Below, in pieces: positions 1-8,162 of a DNA stretch of 18,326 nt. Source of the DNA: CADBRN01 sp050944685 (GTDB lineage: Bacteria > Bacillota > Clostridia > Lachnospirales > Lachnospiraceae); contig JBMNRP010000034.1 in assembly GCA_050944685.1 (NCBI GenBank), forward strand, positions 1 to 18,326. The letters are read 5' to 3'. The position numbers and the translations under genes are program-made. The notes below the pieces were generated by a model. It saw nothing but the letters and a program-made list of their open reading frames with translations. It did no database searches and had not been told where the DNA came from. Position 1 is the first letter of the stretch, and each line of letters opens with the position of its first letter.

Positions 1-97
<97 letters not shown>

Positions 98-340
98 AGC
101 TGTATTCACTTCCGGTTCCCCTTCCGGACATCTCTGCCCTTCCGCTTCCCCGGACGAATCACGAAGTTTGTTCCGTTCAGAATTAACTCTTGGCTAATTC
201 ATCCCGTTTTTACTGATTTTGGTTCGTCATTCCGACAAACTCTTTAAGAACTTTCGAGGATGTGTTTTACTGTTCAGTTGTCATGGTTCTGTATGGATTT
301 TTGCTGTTTCCGCGGGCGTTTCCCGGGCGACAGCTTAACC
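98..340 (-). other. rRNA operon leader
   Basis: Non-coding stretch between the rRNA promoter and the 16S 5' end, about 240 nt as transcript. It should form the pre-rRNA leader that is removed during 16S maturation. I see no open reading frame with a ribosome binding site in it, and could not pick out a convincing antitermination box by eye. The limits are inferred from the promoter and the 16S start. Confidence 0.6.
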
Positions 341-369
341 AATATATAATTTTTCAAAGTCATTGTCAA
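341..369 (-). promoter_or_regulatory. Sigma-A promoter of the rRNA operon
   Basis: On the minus strand a perfect -35 TTGACA (364-369) is followed by a 17-bp spacer and a -10 TATATT (341-346). Runs of A lie just upstream of the -35 (about 371-412), as in UP elements of strong rRNA promoters. Transcription would start near 334. Confidence 0.85.
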
Positions 370-427
370 CCATTTTTTTATTTTTTTTAAAATTTTTTTT
401 ACAAAAATAAATAATGCCGACAATGAA

Positions 428-515
428 CGGAGAAGGAGGGATTTGAACCCTCGCGCCGGTTTCCCGACCTACACCCTTAGCAGGGGCGCCTCTTCGGCCT
501 CTTGAGTACTTCTCC
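428..515 (-). tRNA. tRNA-Ser (anticodon GCU)
   Basis: An 88-nt class II tRNA on the minus strand. The acceptor arms GGAGAAG and CTTCTCC pair, with G as discriminator base. The anticodon stem CGCCC/GGGTG encloses the loop CTGCTAA, giving anticodon GCU (complement of 479-481), which reads AGC and AGU serine codons. A long variable arm built on GTCGGGAAACCGGC and a T arm with GGTTCAAATCC are typical of serine tRNAs. The CCA end is not encoded (the next bases are GTT), so it would be added by tRNA nucleotidyltransferase. It sits between gyrA and the rRNA operon, with its own promoter. Confidence 0.97.
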
Positions 516-601
516 AAAGTCCGAATTGACAGAACAATTAATGTAATTCCCTTGTCAACGGAGTATAAAAATCCGTCCTCCTTATGGAGAACGTAACTTA
601 G

Positions 602-630
602 ATTATACAAATTCTTCAATATTTTGTCAA
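602..630 (-). promoter_or_regulatory. Sigma-A promoter of tRNA-Ser
   Basis: Minus-strand TTGACA (625-630), 17-bp spacer, TATAAT (602-607): a full consensus promoter. Start near 595 gives an 80-nt leader before the tRNA, with two small hairpins possible at 558-576 and 578-589. No terminator is evident between tRNA-Ser and the rRNA promoter, so read-through into the rRNA operon is possible. Confidence 0.88.
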
Positions 631-799
631 CGCGTTTTTCCGTTTTTTTCCTTTATTTATGCGGCTTTTCGAGGCTCTACCATTTGTAGTGTTTCCTTTC
701 CATCTGATACGCTATATATAGAATTATCTCCGGTTAAAATTGACGGACAAATCTGGACATTCCCGGGAGAGATCTTTTAAAACAGGACCTGCAGCAATA
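631..799. other. Intergenic stretch between tRNA-Ser promoter and gyrA
   Basis: The whole gyrA-tRNA gap is about 380 bases (516-895). Apart from the tRNA promoter and leader and the hairpin at 800-846, I see an A/T tract at 631-660 upstream of the promoter, an alternating CTATATATAG palindrome at 712-721, and nothing else I can assign. An open frame on the plus strand at 661-780 has no start codon or ribosome binding site. Confidence 0.5.
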
Positions 800-846
800 T
801 GCGCAGGCATACCGTCCGGTCTTCACCGGACCGATACGCCTGCGCA
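800..846. terminator. Large hairpin after gyrA, possible terminator
   Basis: Outer arms TGCGCAGGC (800-808) and GCCTGCGCA (838-846) pair perfectly. Inside, GTCCGGT (814-820) and ACCGGAC (825-831) pair around a CTTC loop, leaving a small internal loop. It lies 50-96 bases past the gyrA stop and is the only strong fold there, so it is the best candidate for the end of the dnaA-gyrA transcript or for a stabilising 3' hairpin. A clean U-run does not follow directly on the minus strand, so intrinsic termination is uncertain. Confidence 0.5.
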
Positions 847-895
847 CCAGATTTTCGATAAGACTGAGAGAAGCTTCCGAATCCCGGAATGGAAC

Positions 896-3391
896 TTATT
901 CCGGATTATCGTCCGACAAAGTTTCTTCTGTCACGGAATCATCGGTTTCGTCGTCATTTCTTACCTTCGCGAGACTTGCCACTTTGATATTGTCTCCGAC
1001 ATTCATCAGACGCACGCCGGAGGTCGCCCTTCCGATCACCGGCACGTCGGAGCAGAAAAACCGGATCACAATGCCTTCCGTCGTGATCAGCATCGCTTCA
1101 TTGTCTTTCTCAACCGATCTGGCTCCGATCAGCTTTCCGGTCTTCTCAAGCAGTTTGTAACAGATCAGACCCTTTCCGCCTCTGTGCTGATTTTTGAATT
1201 CGCTGATGCGGGTTCGTTTTCCGTATCCGTTTTCCGATACAAACAGCAGAAACTCTCCCTGCACATCGAGCTGCATGGAGACAACCTTGTCTCCCTCTCC
1301 GAGAAAGATTCCGCGCACACCCATCGAGGATCGTCCGGTCGGTCTGACATCGGATTCATTGAACCGGATCAGATAGCCGTTCTGCGTCGTCAGAAGAACG
1401 TCTCTTTTTCCGTTGGTAAATTTTACCTCCATCAGCTCGTCATCTTCCTGAAGCGTAATAGCGGCAATTCCGTTCTTCCGGATATTCGCATAGTCCAGAA
1501 TCGACGTCTTCTTTACCATTCCCTTCCGGGTGGCCATAAAGAGGTAATCCCCTTCATGGAAGGATTCAATGGCAATCGTCGCCGTTATTTTTTCATCCGG
1601 CTGCATCTGAAGCAGATTAATGATCGCCGTTCCACGGGCCGTTCTTCCTGCCTCCGGGATCCGGTAAGCCTTCATCTGGTAGACCCGCCCCGTGTTGGTA
1701 AAGAACAGCAGCGTATAATGCGAGGACGTCATAAAGATATCCTCGATAATATCATTATCCAGCGTCTGCATGCCCTTGATGCCCTTCCCGCCGCGATTCT
1801 GGCTGTGGAAGGTATCGGTCGTCATGCGCTTGATATATCCCAGTCGCGTCATGGTGATGACGACGTTTTCATTCGGAATCAGATCCTCCGTGGTCAGATC
1901 CGAATAATCGTGCGAAATCTTCGTTCTGCGGTCGTCGCCATACTTGTCCGCGATCTCCAGAATTTCTTTTTTGATCAGCTTCAGCAGACTCTTCCGGTTC
2001 GAAAGAATCTCTCTGTACTCTCCGATCTTTACTTCCAGCTCATTAAACTCATTCTGAAGCTTTTCGCGCTCCAGTCCGGTCAGAGCGCGCAGCCGCATAT
2101 CGACAATCGCCTGCGACTGAACATCCGAAAAGTCGAACTGGCGCATCAGATTGTCTTTTGCTTCCTGAGTATTGGCGGATGCGCGGATCGTCCTGATAAT
2201 CTCATCAATGTGATCGAGAGCTTTCAGCAGTCCGGTCAGGATATGGGCACGCTCCTCGGCCTTATTGAGGTCGTAACGGGTTCTTCGCGTGACGACCTCT
2301 TCCTGATGCTGCAGATAATATTTCAGCATCTGAAGAAGATTCAGTACCTTCGGCTGCCCGTCCACAAGGGCGAGCATGATCACGCCGAACGTATCCTGAA
2401 GCTGCGTGTGTTTGAACAGACGGTTCAGAATTACATTCGGATTGGCATCGCGGCGTGTCTCGATGCAAATCTCCATACCCTCACGGCTGGAATGATCACG
2501 GACGTCGGTAATGCCGTCGATCTTTTTATCCTTGACCAGATCTGCGATCTTCTTGATCAGATTCGCCTTATTTACCATATACGGAAGTTCCGAGACCAGA
2601 ATCTGGCTCTTTCCGTTGGGGAGCACCTCGATCCTTGTGACGGCTCTCGTACGAATTTTGCCGCGTCCCGTGCGATACGCCTCCTCGATTCCTCTCGTTC
2701 CCATGATCTGGGCTCCCGTCGGAAAATCCGGTCCCTTGATGATCTGCATCACTTCTTCGATGGTCGTATCCCGGTCCTCATCGACCTGATTGTCAATAAT
2801 TCTGACTACAGCGTTTATCGTCTCTCTCAGATTGTGCGGGGGAATATTCGTCGCCATTCCGACCGCGATTCCGGAAGTTCCATTTACCAGAAGGTTTGGA
2901 AAACGGGCCGGAAGAATCGTCGGCTCGCTCTCTGTATTATCAAAGTTCGGGACGAAATCCACTGTATCTTTATTAATATCCGCCACCATCTCCATGGAAA
3001 TTCTGGAGAGACGCGCCTCCGTATAACGCATGGCAGCCGGGCTGTCACCGTCGACCGAACCGAAATTTCCGTGCCCGTCGACGAGCGGGTAACGCATATT
3101 CCAGTCCTGCGCCATATTGACGAGAGCCCCGTAAATCGAGCTGTCCCCGTGCGGATGATATTTACCCATCGTATCTCCGACGATACGGGCACATTTCCGG
3201 TGCGGCTTGTCGGGACCATTGTTCAATTCAACCATGGAATGAAGAATTCGCCGCTGTACCGGCTTCAGTCCGTCCCTCACATCAGGCAGAGCCCTGGAGG
3301 CAATGACGCTCATCGCGTAGTCGATGTACGAATCCTCCATTTTTTTCTTCAGGTCGACATCTTCTATTTTGTCGAATATTCTGTCGTCCAT
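896..3391 (-). CDS. gyrA: DNA gyrase subunit A
   Basis: Breakage-reunion subunit of DNA gyrase; with GyrB it introduces negative supercoils using ATP. The 831 residues fit the family. The N-terminal winged-helix/tower part holds the catalytic Tyr123 in MRYTEARLS. The quinolone pocket lies at about 76-97 (GKYHPHGDSSIYGALVNMAQ). The C-terminal beta-pinwheel carries a GyrA box, QNRGGKG, and a second similar QHRGGKG, supporting gyrase rather than topoisomerase IV. The ATG is set by AAGGAG eleven bases upstream. It follows gyrB by 71 bases, with a 9-bp hairpin in the gap. The residue at the usual Asp/Glu position of the quinolone pocket is Gly88 (see findings). A very long open frame on the opposite strand is a shadow. 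Confidence 0.98.
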   Translation of the reverse strand: MDDRIFDKIEDVDLKKKMEDSYIDYAMSVIASRALPDVRDGLKPVQRRILHSMVELNNGPDKPHRKCARIVGDTMGKYHPHGDSSIYGALVNMAQDWNMRYPLVDGHGNFGSVDGDSPAAMRYTEARLSRISMEMVADINKDTVDFVPNFDNTESEPTILPARFPNLLVNGTSGIAVGMATNIPPHNLRETINAVVRIIDNQVDEDRDTTIEEVMQIIKGPDFPTGAQIMGTRGIEEAYRTGRGKIRTRAVTRIEVLPNGKSQILVSELPYMVNKANLIKKIADLVKDKKIDGITDVRDHSSREGMEICIETRRDANPNVILNRLFKHTQLQDTFGVIMLALVDGQPKVLNLLQMLKYYLQHQEEVVTRRTRYDLNKAEERAHILTGLLKALDHIDEIIRTIRASANTQEAKDNLMRQFDFSDVQSQAIVDMRLRALTGLEREKLQNEFNELEVKIGEYREILSNRKSLLKLIKKEILEIADKYGDDRRTKISHDYSDLTTEDLIPNENVVITMTRLGYIKRMTTDTFHSQNRGGKGIKGMQTLDNDIIEDIFMTSSHYTLLFFTNTGRVYQMKAYRIPEAGRTARGTAIINLLQMQPDEKITATIAIESFHEGDYLFMATRKGMVKKTSILDYANIRKNGIAAITLQEDDELMEVKFTNGKRDVLLTTQNGYLIRFNESDVRPTGRSSMGVRGIFLGEGDKVVSMQLDVQGEFLLFVSENGYGKRTRISEFKNQHRGGKGLICYKLLEKTGKLIGARSVEKDNEAMLITTEGIVIRFFCSDVPVIGRATSGVRLMNVGDNIKVASLAKVRNDDETDDSVTEETLSDDNPE

Positions 3392-3411
3392 GTATATTTT
3401 CTCCTTAGCTT

Positions 3412-3436
3412 CGGAAAATCATGGCTCGATTTTCCG
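3412..3436 (-). promoter_or_regulatory. Hairpin in the gyrB-gyrA gap
   Basis: CGGAAAATC (3412-3420) and GATTTTCCG (3428-3436) form a perfect 9-bp stem with a 7-base loop, a few bases before the gyrA Shine-Dalgarno. No U-run follows, so it does not look like a terminator. An RNA processing or translation-control element is possible; the role is inferred only. Confidence 0.55.
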
Positions 3437-3462
3437 CCTCATCCCGGGTATCCGGCCATCAC

Positions 3463-5406
3463 TCAGATATCCAGGTTCTGTACATCTTTCGCGCGCTCCT
3501 CGATAAATTCACGTCTGGGCTCTACCTTATCTCCCATCAGTGTCGTAAACGTGACGTCGATCTCGGAAGCCTCATCTTCATCCATCGTCACGCGGAGCAG
3601 AATTCTTCGCTCCGGATCCATAGTGGTTTCCCAGAGCTGGTCGGCGTCCATCTCGCCGAGACCCTTATACCGCTGGATCTTGTTGCTGTTATCCCGTCCG
3701 ACTTCCTTCAGAACCTCATTAAGCTCGTCGTCGCTGTAGCAGTACCAGACTTTTTTATTCCGCTCCAGTTTGTACAGCGGAGGCTTTGCCAGATAAACAT
3801 GGCCCTGCCGGATCAGTTCCGGCATAAAGCGGTAGAGAAAAGTCAGCATCAGCGTCGCGATATGCGCCCCGTCGACGTCGGCATCGGTCATGATAATAAT
3901 CTTATCGTAGCGGAGTTTTGTGATATCGAAATCATCCCGGATTCCGCAGCCGAACGCGGTAATCATCGATTTGATCTCTTCATTTCCGTAGATGCGGTCC
4001 AGTCTCGCCTTTTCCACGTTCAGAATCTTCCCGCGGAGCGGAAGGATCGCCTGCGTCGCACGGTTTCTGGCCGTCTTTGCAGAACCGCCGGCCGAATCAC
4101 CCTCAACGATATAGATCTCGCAATTTTTCGGATCCTTGTCTGTGCAATCCGCCAGTTTCCCGGGCAGAGAAAATCCATCAAGCGCAGATTTTCTCCTCGT
4201 GAGGTCGCGGGCTTTTCTCGCCGCCTCGCGGGCTCGCTGGGATGTGACCGATTTTTCGACGATAATTTTTCCCACCTGCGGATTCTGTTCGAGAAATATC
4301 GCGAACTGTTTCGAAACGATCGAATCGACCGCGCCTCGGGCTTCGGTATTGCCCAGTTTCTGTTTTGTCTGTCCTTCAAACTGCGGATCTTTGATTTTAA
4401 TGCTTATGATAGCCGTCAGACCCTCACGGATATCTTCTCCGGAGAGATTCGGCTCACTGTCCTTTAATATCTTATTTTTCCGGCCGTAGTCGTTGATTGT
4501 TTTCGTCAGAGCATTGCGGAAACCGACGATATGCGTACCGCCCTCCGGAGTCAGAATGTTATTGACGAATCCGTAGACGTTTTCCTGAAAAAGATCATTG
4601 TGCTGCATCGCAACTTCGACGATCACGCCGTTCTGTTCTCCCTCGCAGTAGATAATCTGCTCATAGAGCGGTTCCTTGCTGCGATTCAGATACTGCACAA
4701 ATTCCTTTATGCCTCCCTCATACTGGAAAACTCTCTCCACAGGCTCTTCCGGGCGCTCATCTCTCAATGTAATGCGCAGTCCCTTCGTCAGAAATGCGGT
4801 CTCGCGAAGTCTTGTCTTCAGAACATCAAAATCAAATTCCGTCTCCTCGAAAATCGTATCATCCGGAAGGAAGGTAACCGTCGTGCCGGTATCATTCGCA
4901 TCGCATTCTCCCGTCACCTTCAGAGAAGTGACCGGTTTTCCTTTTTCGTAACGCTGGCTGTAGATCTTTCCCTCGTGGCGGACATTGACCTCCAGCCACG
5001 AAGAGAGAGCATTCACGACCGAAGCACCTACGCCGTGCAGACCACCGGATACCTTGTATCCCCCGCCGCCGAATTTTCCGCCGGCGTGCAGGATCGTAAA
5101 AACGACCTGAACCGCGGGAAGTCCGGATTTGTGGTTGATTCCGACAGGAATACCGCGTCCGTTGTCGTTGACACGGATAATGTTTCCCTTTTCGATGGTA
5201 ACCTCTATATGCGTACAAAAGCCGGCGAGCGCCTCGTCGACCGAATTGTCCACTATCTCGTAAACCAGATGGTGAAGGCCTCTGCCCGATGTACTTCCGA
5301 TATACATTCCGGGACGCTTGCGGACCGCCTCCAGACCTTCCAGAATCTGGATCTGATCTGCGTCGTAATCCCTGCCCTCAACTGTAATTTCATCTTTTAT
5401 ATCCAT
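3463..5406 (-). CDS. gyrB: DNA gyrase subunit B
   Basis: ATPase subunit of gyrase, 647 residues, usual length for Gram-positive GyrB without the enterobacterial insert. The GHKL ATPase domain has the general base Glu50 in EIVDNSVDEAL, DNGRGIP at 81-87 and the glycine-rich lid GGLHGVGASVVNALS at about 121-135. The TOPRIM domain has EGDSAGG from Glu435 and the metal-binding DADVD at 508-512. The C-terminal QRYKGLGEMD motif contacts GyrA. The N-terminus MDIKDEITVEGRDYDADQIQ fits the family start, and GAAAGG lies upstream. It lies 39 bases after recF and 71 before gyrA, so recF-gyrB-gyrA are probably co-transcribed. Confidence 0.98.
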   Translation of the reverse strand: MDIKDEITVEGRDYDADQIQILEGLEAVRKRPGMYIGSTSGRGLHHLVYEIVDNSVDEALAGFCTHIEVTIEKGNIIRVNDNGRGIPVGINHKSGLPAVQVVFTILHAGGKFGGGGYKVSGGLHGVGASVVNALSSWLEVNVRHEGKIYSQRYEKGKPVTSLKVTGECDANDTGTTVTFLPDDTIFEETEFDFDVLKTRLRETAFLTKGLRITLRDERPEEPVERVFQYEGGIKEFVQYLNRSKEPLYEQIIYCEGEQNGVIVEVAMQHNDLFQENVYGFVNNILTPEGGTHIVGFRNALTKTINDYGRKNKILKDSEPNLSGEDIREGLTAIISIKIKDPQFEGQTKQKLGNTEARGAVDSIVSKQFAIFLEQNPQVGKIIVEKSVTSQRAREAARKARDLTRRKSALDGFSLPGKLADCTDKDPKNCEIYIVEGDSAGGSAKTARNRATQAILPLRGKILNVEKARLDRIYGNEEIKSMITAFGCGIRDDFDITKLRYDKIIIMTDADVDGAHIATLMLTFLYRFMPELIRQGHVYLAKPPLYKLERNKKVWYCYSDDELNEVLKEVGRDNSNKIQRYKGLGEMDADQLWETTMDPERRILLRVTMDEDEASEIDVTFTTLMGDKVEPRREFIEERAKDVQNLDI

Positions 5407-5445
5407 CTAATTGCCTTTCTCAGTTTTTTGGTCTCATATCGCTTC

Positions 5446-6537
5446 TCATTGACCGGAAATCAGCTGAAGCGTTCCTTTCTCCACATGAAAAACCCGGTCA
5501 ATCGGAAATTTATGCTCCACCAGTTCATCCATTCCGGTACATGTGATAAACGTCTGCACGCCGCCGATTCCGGAGAGAAGATAATTCTGTCTCGTCGAAT
5601 CCAGTTCGGAAAGAACATCGTCCAGAAGGAGAACCGGGGACTTTCCGGTATTTTTCTCAATCATCGAGATTTCCGAAAGTTTCAGCGAGAGAGCGGCGCT
5701 TCTCTGCTGACCCTGTGAACCGAATTTTCTCAGATCCGTTTCATCGGACAGAACACGAAAATCATCCCGATGTGGTCCGACCGTCGACTGACGGAACCTT
5801 CGATCCCGCTCACGGGCATTTTTCAAGGCGCCGGCAAATTCCGCTGCCTCGATATCCGGCTTGTACTGAATCCGGATCGATTCCTTTCCTCCGGTGAGAT
5901 TTTCATGTATTTTCGACGACGTCTGATTCAGCTGTTCGATCATGGAAGACCTGCCCTCAATCAGAGATGTCCCGAACCGGATCAGCTGTTCATCCCAGAC
6001 ATCCAGAGTATCCTCCAGCGATCGGTTATCAGAAAGCTCCTTCAGAAGCTTATTTCTCTGTTGAAGCACCTTCTGGTAGGAAGAAAGCTGATGCAGATAA
6101 TAGCGGTCCGTCTCACAGATCAGCGCATCGAGAAACCGACGCCTTTCTCTCGGACCGCTCTTGATTATATTCAGATCCTCCGGCGAAAAAAATACCATCC
6201 CGCAGAGTCCCAGAAGTTCCGCCGCTTTCCGGATTGGAATTCCGTCAATCGCCACTCCCTTTGCGCGGTTTTTCCGGAGGTGCATGTCAATTCTTCTTGT
6301 AACGCCGTCCCGTTTCAGTTTCATCCGGATGTGCGCCTCGTCAGCGCCAAACCGGATAATCTCTCCGTCCCGGCTTCCTCTGTATGATTTTGAAGTTCCG
6401 CAGAGATAAATGGCTTCCAGAACATTCGTCTTTCCCTGGGCATTGTCCCCGTAAAGCACGTTGGTTCCCGGATCAAACTCCACAGAAAGAGATTCATAGC
6501 TGCGGATATTTTTCAATTCCAACGACTCAATGTACAA
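5446..6537 (-). CDS. recF: DNA replication and repair protein RecF
   Basis: SMC-like ATPase that helps load RecA at single-strand gaps together with RecO and RecR. The 363 residues match the family. Walker A GDNAQGKTN is at 30-38, the ABC-type signature GSQGQQRSAALSLKLSE at about 273-289 and Walker B LLLDDVLSELD at 303-313. The start codon is TTG (complement of 6535-6537). No ATG lies near, and MYIESLELKNIRSYE matches the usual RecF N-terminus. The TTG overlaps the end of yaaA by 11 bases, and a G-rich stretch (GGGGGAAAG) lies about 9 bases upstream. Overlap plus a weak start suggests translational coupling to yaaA. Confidence 0.96.
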   Translation of the reverse strand: MYIESLELKNIRSYESLSVEFDPGTNVLYGDNAQGKTNVLEAIYLCGTSKSYRGSRDGEIIRFGADEAHIRMKLKRDGVTRRIDMHLRKNRAKGVAIDGIPIRKAAELLGLCGMVFFSPEDLNIIKSGPRERRRFLDALICETDRYYLHQLSSYQKVLQQRNKLLKELSDNRSLEDTLDVWDEQLIRFGTSLIEGRSSMIEQLNQTSSKIHENLTGGKESIRIQYKPDIEAAEFAGALKNARERDRRFRQSTVGPHRDDFRVLSDETDLRKFGSQGQQRSAALSLKLSEISMIEKNTGKSPVLLLDDVLSELDSTRQNYLLSGIGGVQTFITCTGMDELVEHKFPIDRVFHVEKGTLQLISGQ

Positions 6538-6736
6538 TCTCGAATTCTTTCCCCCGATATGAAAAGCGGTCGCCGGGATAAAGCTTTTTTCCCCGTCTCG
6601 TCTCTACCTCTCCATTTACCTCGACAAGGCCCTCCTGAATCACGTTTTTCGCCTCGAAACCCTCGTCTACCAGACCGGCGAGCTTCATCGCCTGGCCGAG
6701 TTTAATAAATTCATCCCGGATTCTGATCTGTTCCAT
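6527..6736 (-). CDS. yaaA: S4-domain RNA-binding protein YaaA (RlbA-like)
   Basis: A 69-residue S4-like RNA-binding protein that sits between dnaN and recF in many Firmicutes. The core KLAGLVDEGFEAKNVIQEG and VEVNGEVETRRGKKLYPGD shows the S4 fold pattern. The family has been linked to ribosome assembly and its exact role is not settled. The ATG has a strong AAGGAGA ribosome binding site. Its stop codon lies inside the first codons of recF (11-base overlap). Conserved gene order supports the call more than the short sequence alone. Confidence 0.93.
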   Translation of the reverse strand: MEQIRIRDEFIKLGQAMKLAGLVDEGFEAKNVIQEGLVEVNGEVETRRGKKLYPGDRFSYRGKEFEIVH

Positions 6737-6793
6737 CGATTCTCCTTTTCTCGGGGACAGTCTCCGGCATCAATCAGGCAATACAGCAGATGC

Positions 6794-7900
6794 TTATCGT
6801 CCGATATTGACCGGAAGTACAATGTAATTGTACCCTTTTTCATCATTCTTTATGAAGCAGGGGGCCACGGAGCTCAGAAAATAAATGGTAATTGTCTCAT
6901 CCTCGATGACCCGGAGGGCATCCGTAACATATTTCGGATTAAAACCGATGGTGAGATCTTTTCCTTCCTTCAAGATCTCCAGAGTCTCATTCATGGACCC
7001 CATCGTCGTATTGGCACTCAGACTCATCTCATTATCCCGGATGTCAAAGACAACCGGAACCTTGTCACTTTCCCGGACCAGCAGTGAGGCGCGGTTGATA
7101 CACTGAATCAGACTCTGTTTGTTCAGCTCGACCTTCGTCGTATAATCGTCCATCAGAAGCTGATCGACATCGAAAAAATGACCTTCCAGAAGTCTGGAAA
7201 GAACCATGGTCTGATCAAATTCAAAAATCACATAATTTTTAGAAAAACAGACGGTCACCTGAGCGTCCGTTCCACCCGTCAACAGACGGCTGATCTCTCC
7301 AAGTGTCTTTCCCGGAATGACAACACTTTCATCCGGGCAGTCCTTTTCCATCTCGATGGTGCGGATGGAAACGCGATGACTGTCCAGAGAAGCTACCCGG
7401 AGAATTCCGTCCTTGATAAAAAACTGTTCACCGGTCAGAATACGGTTTCCCACAATATTTTCTCCGACGGAAAAAAGCGTCTGATTGATAATCTGCCGCA
7501 GCGAAAACTGAGACATTGTCACGGAATCATTTTTCTCAACGACAGGCAGATAGGTAAATTCATCGCCGGATTTCCCGGGAATCGTAAACTTTGCCTTTTC
7601 ACAGGTAATCTGAGAAACCATCTGATCATCGGTCTCGATTGTGACAAGACTGTTCGGAAGACGCCTGACAATTTCTGAAAATGTTTTGGCGTCCAGTGCG
7701 ACCGATCCCTTTTCCAGAATGGTTCCGGGAACGATTGTCTCAATCCCGAGTTCCATGTCGTTTGAGATAAAACGGATCTCTCCTGCCGTGGCATCAATCA
7801 TGATGCACTCGAGAATCGGCATTGTCGTAGAAGACGAAACCGCTTTCATGGAAATGTTTACGCTTTTCAGTAGATCAGATTGCTCAAAAGTTAACTTCAT
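6794..7900 (-). CDS. dnaN: DNA polymerase III beta subunit (sliding clamp)
   Basis: Ring-shaped processivity clamp that tethers DNA polymerase III to DNA. I place the start at the ATG at 7898-7900 (MKLTFEQSDLLKSVN), giving 368 residues, the normal family length. An upstream in-frame ATG at 8104 would add 68 residues with no family likeness and would run through the DnaA-box region. An AGAGGA ribosome binding site precedes the chosen start. The three clamp repeats are recognisable, for example DAKTFSEIVRRLP in the first, and the C-terminal YNYIVLPVNIGR fits the usual end strand. It is separated from dnaA by a 262-base gap containing origin elements, and from yaaA by 57 bases. Confidence 0.97.
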   Translation of the reverse strand: MKLTFEQSDLLKSVNISMKAVSSSTTMPILECIMIDATAGEIRFISNDMELGIETIVPGTILEKGSVALDAKTFSEIVRRLPNSLVTIETDDQMVSQITCEKAKFTIPGKSGDEFTYLPVVEKNDSVTMSQFSLRQIINQTLFSVGENIVGNRILTGEQFFIKDGILRVASLDSHRVSIRTIEMEKDCPDESVVIPGKTLGEISRLLTGGTDAQVTVCFSKNYVIFEFDQTMVLSRLLEGHFFDVDQLLMDDYTTKVELNKQSLIQCINRASLLVRESDKVPVVFDIRDNEMSLSANTTMGSMNETLEILKEGKDLTIGFNPKYVTDALRVIEDETITIYFLSSVAPCFIKNDEKGYNYIVLPVNIGR

Positions 7901-8162
7901 AAAAAATCCTCTTTTTTGTGGAAAAACAGCTTCCGTGTGTGTAATGATATTTAATCCGTATTCATCTTCATCATCCCTGTGGAACGGTGGAAAAGGCGGT
8001 CCGGACCATTTCCCGCAAAGAAATATTATCCACGAATCTGGTTCAAAACCAGGTGAATATCCGTGGACAGAATGTGGGTGAAAAATCTGTCCACATCGGT
8101 ACACCGTCGGTCAACAGGAAATCCTCCGTCTTATCAACTGGCGTTTTTCCGATTAACCATCG
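7901..8162. other. dnaA-dnaN intergenic region, probable part of oriC
   Basis: Non-coding gap holding a scatter of DnaA-box-like 9-mers (consensus TTATCCACA): TTATCCACG at 8026-8034 and the complement of TTTTCCACA at 7917-7925 each have one mismatch; CTGTCCACA at 8087-8095 and TTATCAACT at 8131-8139 have two; 8062-8070 and 7978-7986 are weaker. Also present are a GC palindrome GGTCCGGACC (7998-8007), a small CTGGTT/AACCAG hairpin (8038-8052) and a GAT-rich trinucleotide run near 7959-7976. In Bacillus subtilis the unwinding element lies in this same gap, so a bipartite origin is likely. The function here is inferred from position and motifs. Confidence 0.7.

Noticed and set aside
335..619. 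A 94-codon minus-strand frame covering tRNA-Ser
   Set aside because: It runs through a complete tRNA and two promoters; the translation is low-complexity and not protein-like.
759..768. A TCCCGGGA-centred palindrome as a Noc-binding site
   Set aside because: The Noc site is a longer palindrome around TTCCCGGGAA with AT flanks; this one lacks the outer bases and is single.
661..780. A 39-codon plus-strand open stretch between tRNA-Ser and gyrA
   Set aside because: The residues look plausible as a protein fragment, but there is no start codon, no ribosome binding site and no known family likeness.
740..3739. A 999-codon open frame on the plus strand opposite gyrA
   Set aside because: It mirrors gyrA exactly, has no ribosome binding site or protein family likeness, and is explained by codon bias of the real gene.
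3421..5718. Long plus-strand open frames opposite gyrB and recF
   Set aside because: They lie antisense to clearly recognised genes and their translations show no known domain; they are codon-bias shadows.
7901..8104. N-terminal extension of dnaN to an upstream ATG
   Set aside because: The extra 68 residues have no likeness to the clamp and would be encoded by the DnaA-box region; the ATG at 7900 has its own ribosome binding site and the family N-terminus.
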